Below are positions 25,904 through 35,758 of a DNA stretch of 64,000 nt, piece after piece. The stretch covers positions 62,001 through 126,000 of the forward strand of contig JADKBL010000001.1 in assembly GCA_016718875.1 (NCBI GenBank), written 5' to 3'. The position numbers were made by a program, and so were the translations under genes. Below the pieces are notes generated by a model. That model was not told where the DNA came from and made no database searches. It saw only the letters and a program-made list of their open reading frames with translations. Numbering within the stretch: the first letter of the stretch is position 1; each line of letters begins with the position of its first letter. The DNA comes from Bacteroidota bacterium (GTDB lineage Bacteria > Bacteroidota > Bacteroidia > Bacteroidales > VadinHA17).

Positions 25904-27184
25904 ATGGAACTTTTCATAATCTGTATACTGATTGTCCTTAACGGATTCTTTGCCCTTTCGGAAATTGCCCTCATTTCAAGCAAGAGATCGAGGCTGGAAC
26001 AAATGAAGAAAGACGGCCTCAAAGGAGCCAAAACTGCTTTGCTGCTTCTAAAAGATTCGGAAAATTTCCTCTCCGCCATACAAGTGGGTATAACCTTTAT
26101 CGGAATTGTTACCGGTGTTTACGGAGGATTGAGTATTTCAGATGACATTACCCCATTCTTTGAAAAATTTGAGCCAGTTAAAAATTCAGCCAATGAGATC
26201 GCTCTTGCAATTACAGTTCTTGGTATCACGTATTTTTCAATTCTTATTGGTGAACTTGTTCCAAAAACCATCGCATTAAGCAAACCTGAAAAAATATCAG
26301 CAAGGGTAGCCCCTGTTATATACTATTTCAGCTTAATCTTCTACCCGGTTGTCAAATTTCTTTCATTCTCCACTTCCCTTATCAACGATATTATCGGCAT
26401 TAAGAAACCAAAGGAACATACAACTGAGGCTGAAATCAGGCAAATGCTTAAAATAGCATCGCATGAAGGCGTAATAGAAAAAGAGCAAAATTTTATTCAT
26501 GAGAAAGTATTCTATTTCTCGGATAAGAAGGCCCGGCATATTATGACTCACAGAATGGAAGTGGAATGGATTGACATTAATAAACCTCCTGATGTAATAA
26601 GGGAACAGGTACTGAAATCGGAACACAGCAGACTTGTTTGCTCAATGGATAACATTGATAATTTTATCGGGATACTAAGTATTAAAGATTTCCTTACAGC
26701 AGACCGGTCGACTGATGAGTGTGCAATAACAGCATTATTAACCCAGCCTTTGATTGTTCCGGAAAGTGCTGAAGCCTATAAAGTACTGACCCTGTTCAGG
26801 GAAAAACAGGTCCACTTCTGTATTGTCGTAAATGAATACGGAAGTATTGAAGGAATAATAACTCTCCATGATATTCTCGAGAACCTGATTGGGGATATAC
26901 CTGAGGAGGGAGAAAAATATGAACCTGATATTTTCATAAGAGAGGACAAATCATACCTTGTTAGCGGGGACGCCCCTGTGGAGGTTCTGGATGGCATTTT
27001 TGAAAATTATATGACTGATCTTGAGAATGTTGAGTATGCAACAGTTGCCGGATTTGTATTAAGCCATATCGATAAGCTTCCTCAGATAGGCGATAAATTC
27101 ACATTTAATGATTTTACTATTGAGATAGTTGATATAGATGGCAAAAGGGTCGACAAAATACTTATCTCAAAGAATAAAAAATAG
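25904..27184 (+). CDS. CNNM/CorC-HlyC family membrane protein with CBS domains
   Basis: A 426-residue protein. The DUF21/CNNM transmembrane domain covers about 1-190 (FIICILIVLNGFFALSEIALIS, QVGITFIGIVTGVYGG, LIGELVPKTIALSKPEKI). A CBS pair spans about 205-330, and the C-terminal CorC_HlyC domain starts near 345 (DKSYLVSGDAPVEVL). Family members are linked to magnesium, cobalt or other divalent cation export; the old label hemolysin is not well supported. The reading frame cannot start later without losing the first helix. It may be cotranscribed with the GH59 gene 28 bp downstream. Confidence 0.92.
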   Translation: MELFIICILIVLNGFFALSEIALISSKRSRLEQMKKDGLKGAKTALLLLKDSENFLSAIQVGITFIGIVTGVYGGLSISDDITPFFEKFEPVKNSANEIALAITVLGITYFSILIGELVPKTIALSKPEKISARVAPVIYYFSLIFYPVVKFLSFSTSLINDIIGIKKPKEHTTEAEIRQMLKIASHEGVIEKEQNFIHEKVFYFSDKKARHIMTHRMEVEWIDINKPPDVIREQVLKSEHSRLVCSMDNIDNFIGILSIKDFLTADRSTDECAITALLTQPLIVPESAEAYKVLTLFREKQVHFCIVVNEYGSIEGIITLHDILENLIGDIPEEGEKYEPDIFIREDKSYLVSGDAPVEVLDGIFENYMTDLENVEYATVAGFVLSHIDKLPQIGDKFTFNDFTIEIVDIDGKRVDKILISKNKK

Positions 27185-27212
27185 GTAGCCGCATCTGCAA
27201 AAAAGATACATT

Positions 27213-29135
27213 ATGCACAGGGTATTATTTACAATTTCCCTGATCTTAATAAAATCAGGTTTACTCTTTTCACAAAATCAGTTTATCACAATCAGCAACA
27301 ATATTGAGGGCAGAACATTTGAAGGAATAGGAGCTCTCAGCGCCGGTGCTTCCTCCAAATTACTTCTCGATTATCCTGCAGAACAAAGAGATCAGGTTCT
27401 TGATTATCTTTTCAAACCAAAATTCGGAGCAGGTCTGCAACATCTTAAAGTTGAAATCGGGGGGGATGTAAATTCAACTGACGGAACAGAACCGGGTCAT
27501 GCACATACCCGTGAAGAGATGACAAATCCGCAATCTTCTTTTTTCAAACGGGGTTATGAATGGATGCTGATGAAAGAAGCCAGAAAAAGGAATCCTTCAA
27601 TATATCTTGATTGTCTCGAATGGGGATGCCCCGGGTGGATAGGCAACGGCATATTCTATTCTCAGGACAATGCCGATTATATTTCTGCATTTATTAAAGG
27701 GGCGGAGAGATATCATAATGTTAAAATTGATTATACAGGTATCTGGAACGAGAGAGACTTTGATGCTGAATGGATCAAACTTCTTAGGAAAACGCTCAAT
27801 GAAAACGGACTAAATCATGTTAAGATTATTGCTCCTGATACTTTCGACTGGGGCATAGCTGAACTTATGAAGAATGACAAAACTTTAAATGATGCAATTT
27901 ATGCTATTGGTATCCATTATAATGAGAGGTGGAAAGATAATCCTTACTCGTCAACAATGGTTGCAAAAAATCTGAATAAATCTCTCAGGAATAGTGAAGG
28001 GGGGCCATGGAGGGGAGACTGGGAGGGTTTTGAATATCTTGTAAAATTATACAATAGAAATTATATCAAAGGTAAATCAACCAACGTGATAACATGGAGC
28101 CTGGTTACATCATATTATGATAATCTCTCAATACCTAATTCCGGACTAATGTATGCCAAAACACCCTGGAGCGGATATTTTGAAGTTCAGCCGGGAATAT
28201 GGGCAGCTGCTCATACCACTCAGTTTGCAGAACCAGGATGGAAATATGCAGATTCAGGATGTGGTTACCTGAAAAAAGGAAGCTATGTGACACTGGTCTC
28301 TCCTGACAGGAAGGATTTCAGCATTATAATTGAAACTGTTGACACGACAGGTTCCCAGACAGTAAATTTTAAACTTGATGCAGATTTCGGTAACAGGCCG
28401 CTGCATGTCTGGAAAAGCACAAAAGGTAAAACCGAATTTGAAAAACAACCTGATATCAGAATAAAAAACAATAATTTCACAATAATCCTTGAAGGCAAAT
28501 CTGCATATTCACTGACAACAACAACAGGCCAGACAAAAGGGTACTATAAAGCTCCTGAAAACAAACCCTTTGCTTTTCCATACCAAACCGGATTTGAAAA
28601 TGACAGTATTGGACAGCTTGCCAGGTATTTTATGGATCAGGCAGGGGTATTTGAAGTACATAAACGATCGGATAACAAAGGGAACTGTCTCAGGCAGGTC
28701 ATTGATCACCAGGGCATTGAATGGGAGGTAAGCCACAATCCTTCCGTGGAAACAATACTTGGAGACACGGCCTGGACAGACTATGAAGTTCATTGTGATG
28801 TCGCCATAACTGAAAACACAGGAAGTGCCAAAATACTTGGCAGGATAAGCGACACAAAAAGAGGCACAGACTACCCTGACGGCTACACCTTCATTATCAC
28901 GACCGCCAATAAATGGACTCTTATGGAAGGAAACAGGGTCATAGGAACAGGATGGGCAGATTTCCCTCCGTTCAAATGGCATCATCTCTCAGTTAAATTC
29001 AGCGGAAGTAAAATATCAGCATGGGTAAATGATAAGGAAGCTATTTCAGTTACCTCCACAAAATATACACATGGATTAGCCGGCATTGGATCGGCATTCA
29101 ATTTTGCAGAATTCGATAACTTTGAAATAAAATGA
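27213..29135 (+). CDS. GH59 galactocerebrosidase-like beta-galactosidase
   Basis: A 640-residue secreted protein with a signal peptide ending near LLFSQ. The catalytic barrel begins GRTFEGIGALSAGASSKLLLDYP, followed by LKVEIGGDVNSTDGTEP, the signature of GH59. The acid/base Glu180 is in TGIWNERDF and the nucleophile is probably Glu262 in RNSEGGPW, closely matching the spacing of human GALC (182 and 258, from memory). The C-terminal 190 residues form a laminin-G-like beta-sandwich, as in GALC. The family removes beta-galactose from galactosylceramide and related glycolipids; bacterial substrates are little known. Its stop overlaps the GH109 start by 4 bp. Confidence 0.93.
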   Translation: MHRVLFTISLILIKSGLLFSQNQFITISNNIEGRTFEGIGALSAGASSKLLLDYPAEQRDQVLDYLFKPKFGAGLQHLKVEIGGDVNSTDGTEPGHAHTREEMTNPQSSFFKRGYEWMLMKEARKRNPSIYLDCLEWGCPGWIGNGIFYSQDNADYISAFIKGAERYHNVKIDYTGIWNERDFDAEWIKLLRKTLNENGLNHVKIIAPDTFDWGIAELMKNDKTLNDAIYAIGIHYNERWKDNPYSSTMVAKNLNKSLRNSEGGPWRGDWEGFEYLVKLYNRNYIKGKSTNVITWSLVTSYYDNLSIPNSGLMYAKTPWSGYFEVQPGIWAAAHTTQFAEPGWKYADSGCGYLKKGSYVTLVSPDRKDFSIIIETVDTTGSQTVNFKLDADFGNRPLHVWKSTKGKTEFEKQPDIRIKNNNFTIILEGKSAYSLTTTTGQTKGYYKAPENKPFAFPYQTGFENDSIGQLARYFMDQAGVFEVHKRSDNKGNCLRQVIDHQGIEWEVSHNPSVETILGDTAWTDYEVHCDVAITENTGSAKILGRISDTKRGTDYPDGYTFIITTANKWTLMEGNRVIGTGWADFPPFKWHHLSVKFSGSKISAWVNDKEAISVTSTKYTHGLAGIGSAFNFAEFDNFEIK

Positions 29136-30559
29136 AAAACCGCAGAGAATTCATCAGGATATCAGGGCTTTCAGGACTGAGCCTGGCAGGATCATCATTC
29201 TTTAAAAATTTTGGAGAGAGTTCCCAAAAAAACAGGAAACAGACATTTAATATGTCGGGTTATGCAGCTCCAAAATTAGATATTGTAAGGATTGGATTTA
29301 TAGGAGTCGGTGCAAGAGGCATCGGTGCAGTAGAAAGAATGAGTATGATAGAGGGTGTTGAAATCAAAGCAATTTGTGATAAACTGCCCAAAGCTGTAAA
29401 CAAAACGCTGGTGGCAATCAAAGGAAAAGGGCATACTCCCGATATTTATACTGATTCGGAGGAGATATGGAAAAAAGTGTGTGAAAGAGATGATATTGAC
29501 CTGATATATACTGCTACTCCATGGGAACTTCATACTCCAATAGCCGTTTATGCAATGGAACATGGAAAACATGCCGCCATTGAAGTTCCGGCAGCAGTAA
29601 CTATTGATGAATGCTGGCAGTTAGTTGATACATCAGAAAAAACAAAGAAGCATTGTACGATGCTTGAAAACTGCTGTTACGATTTCTTTGAACTGCTTAC
29701 CCTTAACATGTCAAGAAACGGCTTTTTCGGTGATATTGTCCACTGTGAAGGAGCATATATACATAATCTGAATGAAGAGATAATCTGGTCAAAGAACAGG
29801 TTTGTGGATATGTGGCAGCTGAAACATATTATCAAACGCAAAGGGAATCTGTATCCTACACACGGACTTGGTCCTATATGCCAGGTAATGAATATTAACC
29901 GGGGTGACAGAATGGATTATATGGTATCGCTTTCAGGAAACGATTTCTGCCTGGGGGTTAAGGCTAAAGAGCTTGCTTCCAATGATGATTTTTATTTTCC
30001 ATTCGCAGGAAAATCATTCAATGAAAATATGAATACTTCTGTTGTCAGAACCGAAAGAGGGAAGTCAATAATGCTTCAGTATGATATTTCATCACCCCGG
30101 GTATATACCAGGATCCAATTGATCAGCGGAACAAAAGCATCATCTCTTAAATATCCTTCGCCGGGTCGCATTTCAAAAGGACATGAATGGCTCTCAGATG
30201 AGGAATTCAAAATACTGGAAGAGAAATATACTCCTCCTGTTGTAAAAAAAATAGGAGAACTGGCCAGGCAGATAGGCGGTCATGGCGGAATGGATTTTAT
30301 TATGGACTGGAGGCTCATTGATTGCCTCAGGAACGGACTGCCTATTGATCAGGACGTTTACGATGCTGCTCTCTGGAGCTCAATTGGTCCGCTCAGTGAG
30401 TTGTCCGTAGCAAACAGGTCCTCATCGGTTGATGTACCTGATTTTACCTGCGGATCCTATAAAACCAACAAACCTGTGGATATTTCTTTACTTACCGGAG
30501 GAACAACCGGAGTGAGGAAAATTGAAAATAAAGGAGGCGATGTTCAACTAAAAATCTGA
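29132..30559 (+). CDS. GH109 family NAD-dependent glycosidase (alpha-N-acetylgalactosaminidase-like)
   Basis: A 475-residue protein with a twin-arginine signal (NRREFIRISGLSGLSLAGS). The Rossmann fold IGFIGVGARGIGAVERM binds NAD, and the motifs LENCCYDFFELL, YPTHGLGPICQ, GGHGGMDFIMDWRLIDCL and the C-terminal VPDF separate GH109 from ordinary Gfo/Idh/MocA dehydrogenases. GH109 enzymes cleave terminal alpha-GalNAc, as in blood group A antigen, by an NAD-assisted oxidation-elimination route, and other alpha or beta specificities exist in the family. Tat export fits a protein that folds with its cofactor in the cytoplasm. It is translationally coupled to GH59. Confidence 0.9.
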   Translation: MKNRREFIRISGLSGLSLAGSSFFKNFGESSQKNRKQTFNMSGYAAPKLDIVRIGFIGVGARGIGAVERMSMIEGVEIKAICDKLPKAVNKTLVAIKGKGHTPDIYTDSEEIWKKVCERDDIDLIYTATPWELHTPIAVYAMEHGKHAAIEVPAAVTIDECWQLVDTSEKTKKHCTMLENCCYDFFELLTLNMSRNGFFGDIVHCEGAYIHNLNEEIIWSKNRFVDMWQLKHIIKRKGNLYPTHGLGPICQVMNINRGDRMDYMVSLSGNDFCLGVKAKELASNDDFYFPFAGKSFNENMNTSVVRTERGKSIMLQYDISSPRVYTRIQLISGTKASSLKYPSPGRISKGHEWLSDEEFKILEEKYTPPVVKKIGELARQIGGHGGMDFIMDWRLIDCLRNGLPIDQDVYDAALWSSIGPLSELSVANRSSSVDVPDFTCGSYKTNKPVDISLLTGGTTGVRKIENKGGDVQLKI

Positions 30560-30566
30560 AACTGTA

Positions 30567-31109
30567 ATGAATAAACTGCTACCGGTAAATTCACTTAACG
30601 ACATTCTTCCTGATTACCATGGAACTCCTATAGGCCTTCTCCTGGAATACCATAATCTCAACCGAGCTTATGAAAACTATGAGAAAGCCGTGCTGCTGGT
30701 AGGAATGTGCATGGACAACCGTAAGCATCTTCATATCCCTGATAATTTTGCATTTATCATCCGGTCAGGAGGAGCAAACCTCAGGTACAGTGAATTCAAG
30801 GTATCTTATGCGATATCTGTTGGCAGTGTAAGTCATATAGTGCTTATAGGCCATAATAATTGCGGAATGGTAAATCTAATGGCCCGGCAGCCGGAGTTTG
30901 TTAAAGGACTTGTTGAAACAGCAGGATGGGAAAGAGACAGGGCCGAAGAACATTTTATGCATTTTGCCCCTATGTTTGAAATAGGCAATGAAACCGATTT
31001 CATCCTCAGTGAGACAAAACGTCTCAGATTAAGGTATCCTAAAATCACGATTGCTCCTCTCTACTACAAGGTGGAAGATAATAAGCTGTATTTTATCAAA
31101 GAGAATTAA
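30567..31109 (+). CDS. Beta-class carbonic anhydrase-like protein
   Basis: A 180-residue cytoplasmic protein. The zinc ligands of beta carbonic anhydrases are present as Cys48, His96 and Cys99 (CMDNRK and GHNNCGM), with the Asp50/Arg52 dyad. The family normally interconverts CO2 and bicarbonate. It differs from textbook members in having CMDNR in place of CSDSR and a short C-terminus, so substrate or affinity may vary. It begins 7 bp after the GH109 stop, inside the glycosidase run, where the metabolic reason for a carbonic anhydrase is unclear. Confidence 0.88.
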   Translation: MNKLLPVNSLNDILPDYHGTPIGLLLEYHNLNRAYENYEKAVLLVGMCMDNRKHLHIPDNFAFIIRSGGANLRYSEFKVSYAISVGSVSHIVLIGHNNCGMVNLMARQPEFVKGLVETAGWERDRAEEHFMHFAPMFEIGNETDFILSETKRLRLRYPKITIAPLYYKVEDNKLYFIKEN

Positions 31110-31184
31110 TTTTTCCGTAAGCAATTTGCAGAATTCAGTTTTTTACTGTGAAATAATTAACAATATTTTCTAAAATATATCTAT

Positions 31185-33722
31185 ATGAAATCAGGAATTA
31201 CGTTGCTGTTTATAATTGCAAGTGCTATTTGTCAGCCTCTTCATTCATCCGATTGGCCTGTCCTGAAAAAATATGACCAGGAGCACATCTATAAAATCGC
31301 AATGCCTGTAGGAGGAATCGGAACAGGAACCGTTTCACTCGGAGGACGGGGAAACCTTCAGGATTGGGAAATAATGGGAAGACCTGCTAAAGGCTACAAT
31401 CCGGGATCAGGAAGAAACAATTCTGCATTCTTCACCCTATACACTGAAACAAATGGGAAAAAAGATCTTCGGCTGCTCGAAGGCCCGGTTCCTTTTTATC
31501 AGTATGAAGGTGCTTCAGGAGCAATAGCCACAAATCATGGACTTCCAAGATTCAGCGAAGCTACTTTTGAAGCTGCTTACCCTTTCGGCCAGGTAAACCT
31601 GAGTACATCACATTTGCCTGTTACAGTCAAAATGAAAGCATTTAATCCGCTCATCCCCGGTGATGTTGACAACAGCAGTATCCCGGTTGCCGTTATTGAT
31701 TTTGAGATAAGAAACAATTCAGATGAGGCAATAACATTTGGCATTTGCGGAACAATGCAGAATTTTATCGGTGAAGATGGCAGCGAGGGCAAAGCAAAGG
31801 ATAATACGAACAACTACCTGGAAAATAATGGCATCAGAGGGATTTTAATGACATCAGAGGGAGCAGACAGGAATATAGATCAGTGGGGAACCATAGCCCT
31901 GAGTACACCCTCATCAGGAGAAATATCGTACAGAACAGCATGGCTCCCTGAAAGATGGGGATCTTCAATACTCGATTTCTGGGATGATCTCTCTTCCGAC
32001 GGAAAGCTTGAGAACAGGAAAGATGAGGTTTCAGAAAAACCGATGGCATCCCTTTCAGTTGGTAATACTCTGGCGGCCAGGTCTGTAGTTACAGTAAGAT
32101 TCCTACTGACATGGAATTTTCCCAACAGGACTGCATGGTCAACAGAACCACTCAAGAACTACTATTCAACAAAGTATACCGATGCATGGGATGTGGCAGT
32201 AAAAACAAACCCTCAGCTCGATCTTCTTGAAAAAAAATGTGCTGAATTTGTGGAGGCATTCTGCAGCTCTGACCTTCCGACAGATGTAAAGGAATCAGCA
32301 CTGTTTAACCTGAGCACACTCAGGTCTCAGACATGCTTCAGATTATCAGATGGAAACTTTTATGCATGGGAAGGATGTGATGACAAAACCGGATGCTGCT
32401 TTGGATCCTGTACACATGTATGGAACTATGAAACTGCAACAGCCTTCCTGTTCGGAGATATTGCAAAATCGATGCGAAAGGTTGAATTTTCCCTTGCAAC
32501 TAAGGACAACGGTATAATGAGCTTCAGGGTTAAGCTGCCCCTCGACAATATTCCCGATTTTGCCAAAGTAGCCGCAGACGGACAGATGGGTTGCATCATA
32601 AAATTATACAGGGAATGGCAGTTTTCGGGAGATGAAAACTTCCTCAGAGAACTCTACCCCAAGGCAGTGGCGGCATTAAGCTACGCCTGGATAAAAGGAG
32701 GATGGGATGGTAATCAGGATGGCGTAATGGAGGGAGTTCAGCACAATACAATGGACGTTGAGTACTATGGCCCTAATCCGCAGATGACTATCTGGTATCT
32801 CGGTGCTCTGAGAGCAATGGAAGAAATGTCAATATACATGAAAGACAAGGAGATGGCGGCTAAATGCAGAAAACTTTTTTTAACCGGCAGCAAATGGACG
32901 GATGAAAATCTCTTCAACGGAGAATATTACATTCACAAAATAATGGTTCCCGCAAAAGAGGATATTCCATCTGAACAACTTGTTGGGATGGGATCCGCTG
33001 ATTATGGTAATCCCGATTATCAGCTTGGCGAAGGCTGCCTTGTGGACCAGCTTGTTGGTCAGTATCTGGCACATGTTTGCGGACTGGGATATCTTGTTAA
33101 AAAAGAGAATGTTGCCAAAACACTTCAAAGTATAATGAAATACAATTACAGGAATGATCTATCAGACCATTTTAATTGCTTCAGGAGCTATGCTCTTGGT
33201 AATGAAGCTGCTCTGCTTATGGCTTCCTATCCGAAATCAAGGCCGGTTAATCCCTTTCCCTATTTCACTGAGGTAATGACAGGATTCGAGTATGCAGCGG
33301 CAATAGGTATGCTGTATGAGGGTCAGAAGGAGAACGGACTCAAATGCATATCAAATATACGCAACCGATATGACGGACGTAAAAGAAGTCCGTTTGATGA
33401 AGCAGAATGCGGCCACCATTATGGGAGGGCAATGGCAAGCTGGTCAGCAGTGCCAGCATTGACCGGATTCCATTATTCTGCTGTTACAAACGAAATGAAA
33501 TTCAGTGATATAAAAGGCAGTTTTTTCTGGTCAGATGGCTACTCCTATGGCACTGCAGATATCTCTGATGAAGTCGCAGGAGCTAAAAGAACAGTAACAA
33601 TAAGTGTATTAAATGGAACTATCGATATTGGTAAGATAACTGTAGATGGCGTTGGTTCTTTTACTGTCAAAAAGCCAAAGTTGATACAGACCGGAGCAAA
33701 TGAAATTTTTGCCATCAAATAG
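31185..33722 (+). CDS. GH116 beta-glucosidase / glucosylceramidase-like enzyme
   Basis: An 845-residue secreted protein; the signal peptide ends near AICQPLHSS. The N-terminal domain starts AMPVGGIGTGTVSLGGRGNL, the DUF608 catalytic (alpha/alpha)6 domain shows CCFGSCTHVWNYETATAFLF, EGVQHNTMDVEYYGPNPQ and GEGCLVDQLVGQYLAH. These are shared with human GBA2 and bacterial GH116 enzymes. The family acts on beta-glucosides, beta-xylosides or beta-GlcNAc, and GBA2 on glucosylceramide. Its position after GH59 and GH109 makes glycolipid headgroups one possible target. Full length fits the family. Confidence 0.92.
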   Translation: MKSGITLLFIIASAICQPLHSSDWPVLKKYDQEHIYKIAMPVGGIGTGTVSLGGRGNLQDWEIMGRPAKGYNPGSGRNNSAFFTLYTETNGKKDLRLLEGPVPFYQYEGASGAIATNHGLPRFSEATFEAAYPFGQVNLSTSHLPVTVKMKAFNPLIPGDVDNSSIPVAVIDFEIRNNSDEAITFGICGTMQNFIGEDGSEGKAKDNTNNYLENNGIRGILMTSEGADRNIDQWGTIALSTPSSGEISYRTAWLPERWGSSILDFWDDLSSDGKLENRKDEVSEKPMASLSVGNTLAARSVVTVRFLLTWNFPNRTAWSTEPLKNYYSTKYTDAWDVAVKTNPQLDLLEKKCAEFVEAFCSSDLPTDVKESALFNLSTLRSQTCFRLSDGNFYAWEGCDDKTGCCFGSCTHVWNYETATAFLFGDIAKSMRKVEFSLATKDNGIMSFRVKLPLDNIPDFAKVAADGQMGCIIKLYREWQFSGDENFLRELYPKAVAALSYAWIKGGWDGNQDGVMEGVQHNTMDVEYYGPNPQMTIWYLGALRAMEEMSIYMKDKEMAAKCRKLFLTGSKWTDENLFNGEYYIHKIMVPAKEDIPSEQLVGMGSADYGNPDYQLGEGCLVDQLVGQYLAHVCGLGYLVKKENVAKTLQSIMKYNYRNDLSDHFNCFRSYALGNEAALLMASYPKSRPVNPFPYFTEVMTGFEYAAAIGMLYEGQKENGLKCISNIRNRYDGRKRSPFDEAECGHHYGRAMASWSAVPALTGFHYSAVTNEMKFSDIKGSFFWSDGYSYGTADISDEVAGAKRTVTISVLNGTIDIGKITVDGVGSFTVKKPKLIQTGANEIFAIK

Positions 33723-33806
33723 GTTTATCTCATTACCAGGGAGATGAGAATTTCGATATTGTTGTTTGGCGTGATTTTTGTAATATTGCGTTCAAATAAT
33801 TCAACA

Positions 33807-34217
33807 ATGAACCTCAGGAAAATATTTATCGGACTTTTAGTGGCGGCAGGGTTTACCATGTTTTTTGGTTCTTGCGGGATGGACGTAAAAACAATTGAAC
33901 CATATCTTATTAAGATTGATAGTATTTATGCCCCTGATACAGTAGCTGTAAAATCAGTTTTTATTGTAAACGTATTTGGTTATGTTGGCCCCAGCAAATG
34001 CTATGCATTCGAAAAACTCTATCACTATACAAATAACCAGAATGAAATAATAATTGAAGCCTGGGCCAAATATGCGTATTACGGTGATCCATGCGTAGAG
34101 GAGGTTGTAAGGATGAGTGAGGAACTTGAACTTGGAATTTCAACTCCGGGTACATATACACTTAAAGCACTGCAGCCAGGCAATTACTACCTCGAAAAAA
34201 AATTGGTGGTGAAGTAG
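33807..34217 (+). CDS. Small lipoprotein of unknown function
   Basis: I start at ATG 33807 (MNLRKIFIGLLVAAG), which gives a clean lipoprotein signal with FFGSC, acylated Cys at residue 23. A start 63 bp upstream is possible but would precede this signal with an unlikely second hydrophobic stretch. The 136-residue product has a beta-rich domain (IDSIYAPDTVAVKSVFIV and YVGPSKCYAFEKL) with two further Cys residues, and resembles small Bacteroidota lipoproteins with an immunoglobulin-like fold. Function is unknown. Confidence 0.72.
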   Translation: MNLRKIFIGLLVAAGFTMFFGSCGMDVKTIEPYLIKIDSIYAPDTVAVKSVFIVNVFGYVGPSKCYAFEKLYHYTNNQNEIIIEAWAKYAYYGDPCVEEVVRMSEELELGISTPGTYTLKALQPGNYYLEKKLVVK

Positions 34218-34276
34218 TTACCCTTCCCGGGGATTTTTTATCTTTCAGCTTGTTTTATCATACTTAATTTTCTGAT

Positions 34277-35758
34277 ATGAGAAATCTTGTATTTGCAGTT
34301 CTTCTGCTGGTCATTGTTGTGGCCTGCAACTCCAAAAAAGCTGATATTAATGTTGATGCGGGAAAAGTTGTCTATAAAATGGCAGGCGGAATCGGAGCAT
34401 CATGGCATGCAATAAGTGAAGATACAATAGATGAATCACCGGAATATAAATGGGCTGCACGATATAAAAATAATCGCGGAAGCGCATGGGGCGGAAATCC
34501 TCCGGTAACAAACATAGATGCATGGGAACAGATTTACCGGCATGCCAGCTGGCTGGGAATGTCATTTGTAAGAGTTGAAATGAGTGCCCGTATGTATGAA
34601 CCTGAAAAAGACAGATTTGACTGGGAGAATGAAGAGATGCAGGCGCTATATAAAATACTTGACTGGGCTGAGGCAAACGAGGCTGATGTTTTTCTTCAGC
34701 AGATGTGGAGCAACGTGAAATGGAACTCCTATCCCGGAGTACAGCCACTACTCAGTGCTCCAAAATCGCTTGAGGATTTTGCCGAAGGAATCGCAACACT
34801 CGTTGAATACCTGACAGTGACAAAAAAATATACCTGCATCAAATGGGTATGCATAACAAATGAACCTCCCGGTGGAAGCTGGGGCTCATGGTGGACCATG
34901 GGTGAAACAAATCCTCCTGTAACTCCGGCGTGGAAAGAGGTTAGAAAAGCACTCGACAAAAGAAATATAGACATCCCTATCTCAGGGCCGGACTGGACAG
35001 ATCTTCCGGTATTCGATGCTGCAAAAATTGATTTTGATGAGTATATCGGGGCCTACGATATACATTCTTACCAGGGGATTGATGCTGAAAAACAAAAAAT
35101 AGTGGAAAACTGGTCCAAATGGGCGAAAGAGCATAACAAACCACTGTTTTTGTCAGAGATTGGCGATATGAGACTTGGCTGGAAGGATACAAATCCGGGA
35201 CCAAAATCATTTGCTGCAGCATTGTCAAATGCCGAATCAGTCTTAAGAGGCCTTAGTTCCGGAGTAAGCGGATTCAACAGGTGGAGCTTCACTAACAGGG
35301 GCGATCTTGACGGCCAGTGGCAGCTGATCCGGACATGGGATATTGAAAATCAGAAGTATTATGATAAGGTTGAAAATGAACCTGTTGCATTTTTTGGTTA
35401 TGGGATTATAACCCGGTTCATGGCAAAACATTCATCTGTTGTCTACACTGATACGATTAACCTACCGAATATCCTCTCACATACATTGAAAAGTGAGGAT
35501 GGTATTATCACAACTTATATACTTAACAAAAGCGATTCCGCACAGGTTGTTACTCTCAGAATGACCGGAGCAGGTGATCATAAATTATTTCTCTACAGGG
35601 TAACAGAAGGTGAAATTTCAAGCCCTGATTTCAAAATGAATCCTTTGAAAGAGATTGATATGCGCGACGGAAAAATAATTGAAATTGAACTTCCTGCGAA
35701 GAGCATAAATACTCTTTCCGGTTTCAGCAGCATGCATGAAGATCCTGCACGGAAATAG
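34277..35758 (+). CDS. Clan GH-A glycoside hydrolase, family uncertain
   Basis: A 493-residue lipoprotein (VVACNSKK lipobox). The catalytic TIM barrel has the acid/base Glu in CITNEPPGGSW after strand 4 and a nucleophile Glu in FLSEIGDMRLG after strand 7, the layout of clan GH-A (GH5, GH30, GH39 and relatives). YDIHSYQG before strand 7 supports this. A short beta-sandwich follows from about residue 400. The start KMAGGIGASWHAI resembles the GH30/GH59 beginning, where the barrel is wrapped by a beta domain. I cannot place it in one CAZy family or predict linkage. It probably acts on beta-linked sugars. Confidence 0.82.
   Translation: MRNLVFAVLLLVIVVACNSKKADINVDAGKVVYKMAGGIGASWHAISEDTIDESPEYKWAARYKNNRGSAWGGNPPVTNIDAWEQIYRHASWLGMSFVRVEMSARMYEPEKDRFDWENEEMQALYKILDWAEANEADVFLQQMWSNVKWNSYPGVQPLLSAPKSLEDFAEGIATLVEYLTVTKKYTCIKWVCITNEPPGGSWGSWWTMGETNPPVTPAWKEVRKALDKRNIDIPISGPDWTDLPVFDAAKIDFDEYIGAYDIHSYQGIDAEKQKIVENWSKWAKEHNKPLFLSEIGDMRLGWKDTNPGPKSFAAALSNAESVLRGLSSGVSGFNRWSFTNRGDLDGQWQLIRTWDIENQKYYDKVENEPVAFFGYGIITRFMAKHSSVVYTDTINLPNILSHTLKSEDGIITTYILNKSDSAQVVTLRMTGAGDHKLFLYRVTEGEISSPDFKMNPLKEIDMRDGKIIEIELPAKSINTLSGFSSMHEDPARK

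Noticed and set aside
28509..28985. 158-codon open frame on the minus strand inside GH59
   Set aside because: Antisense to the conserved laminin-G-like domain; no supporting feature.
34218..34245. GC-rich CCCTTCCCGGGG followed by T6 after the small lipoprotein
   Set aside because: The possible stem is 3-4 bp and too weak to call an intrinsic terminator.
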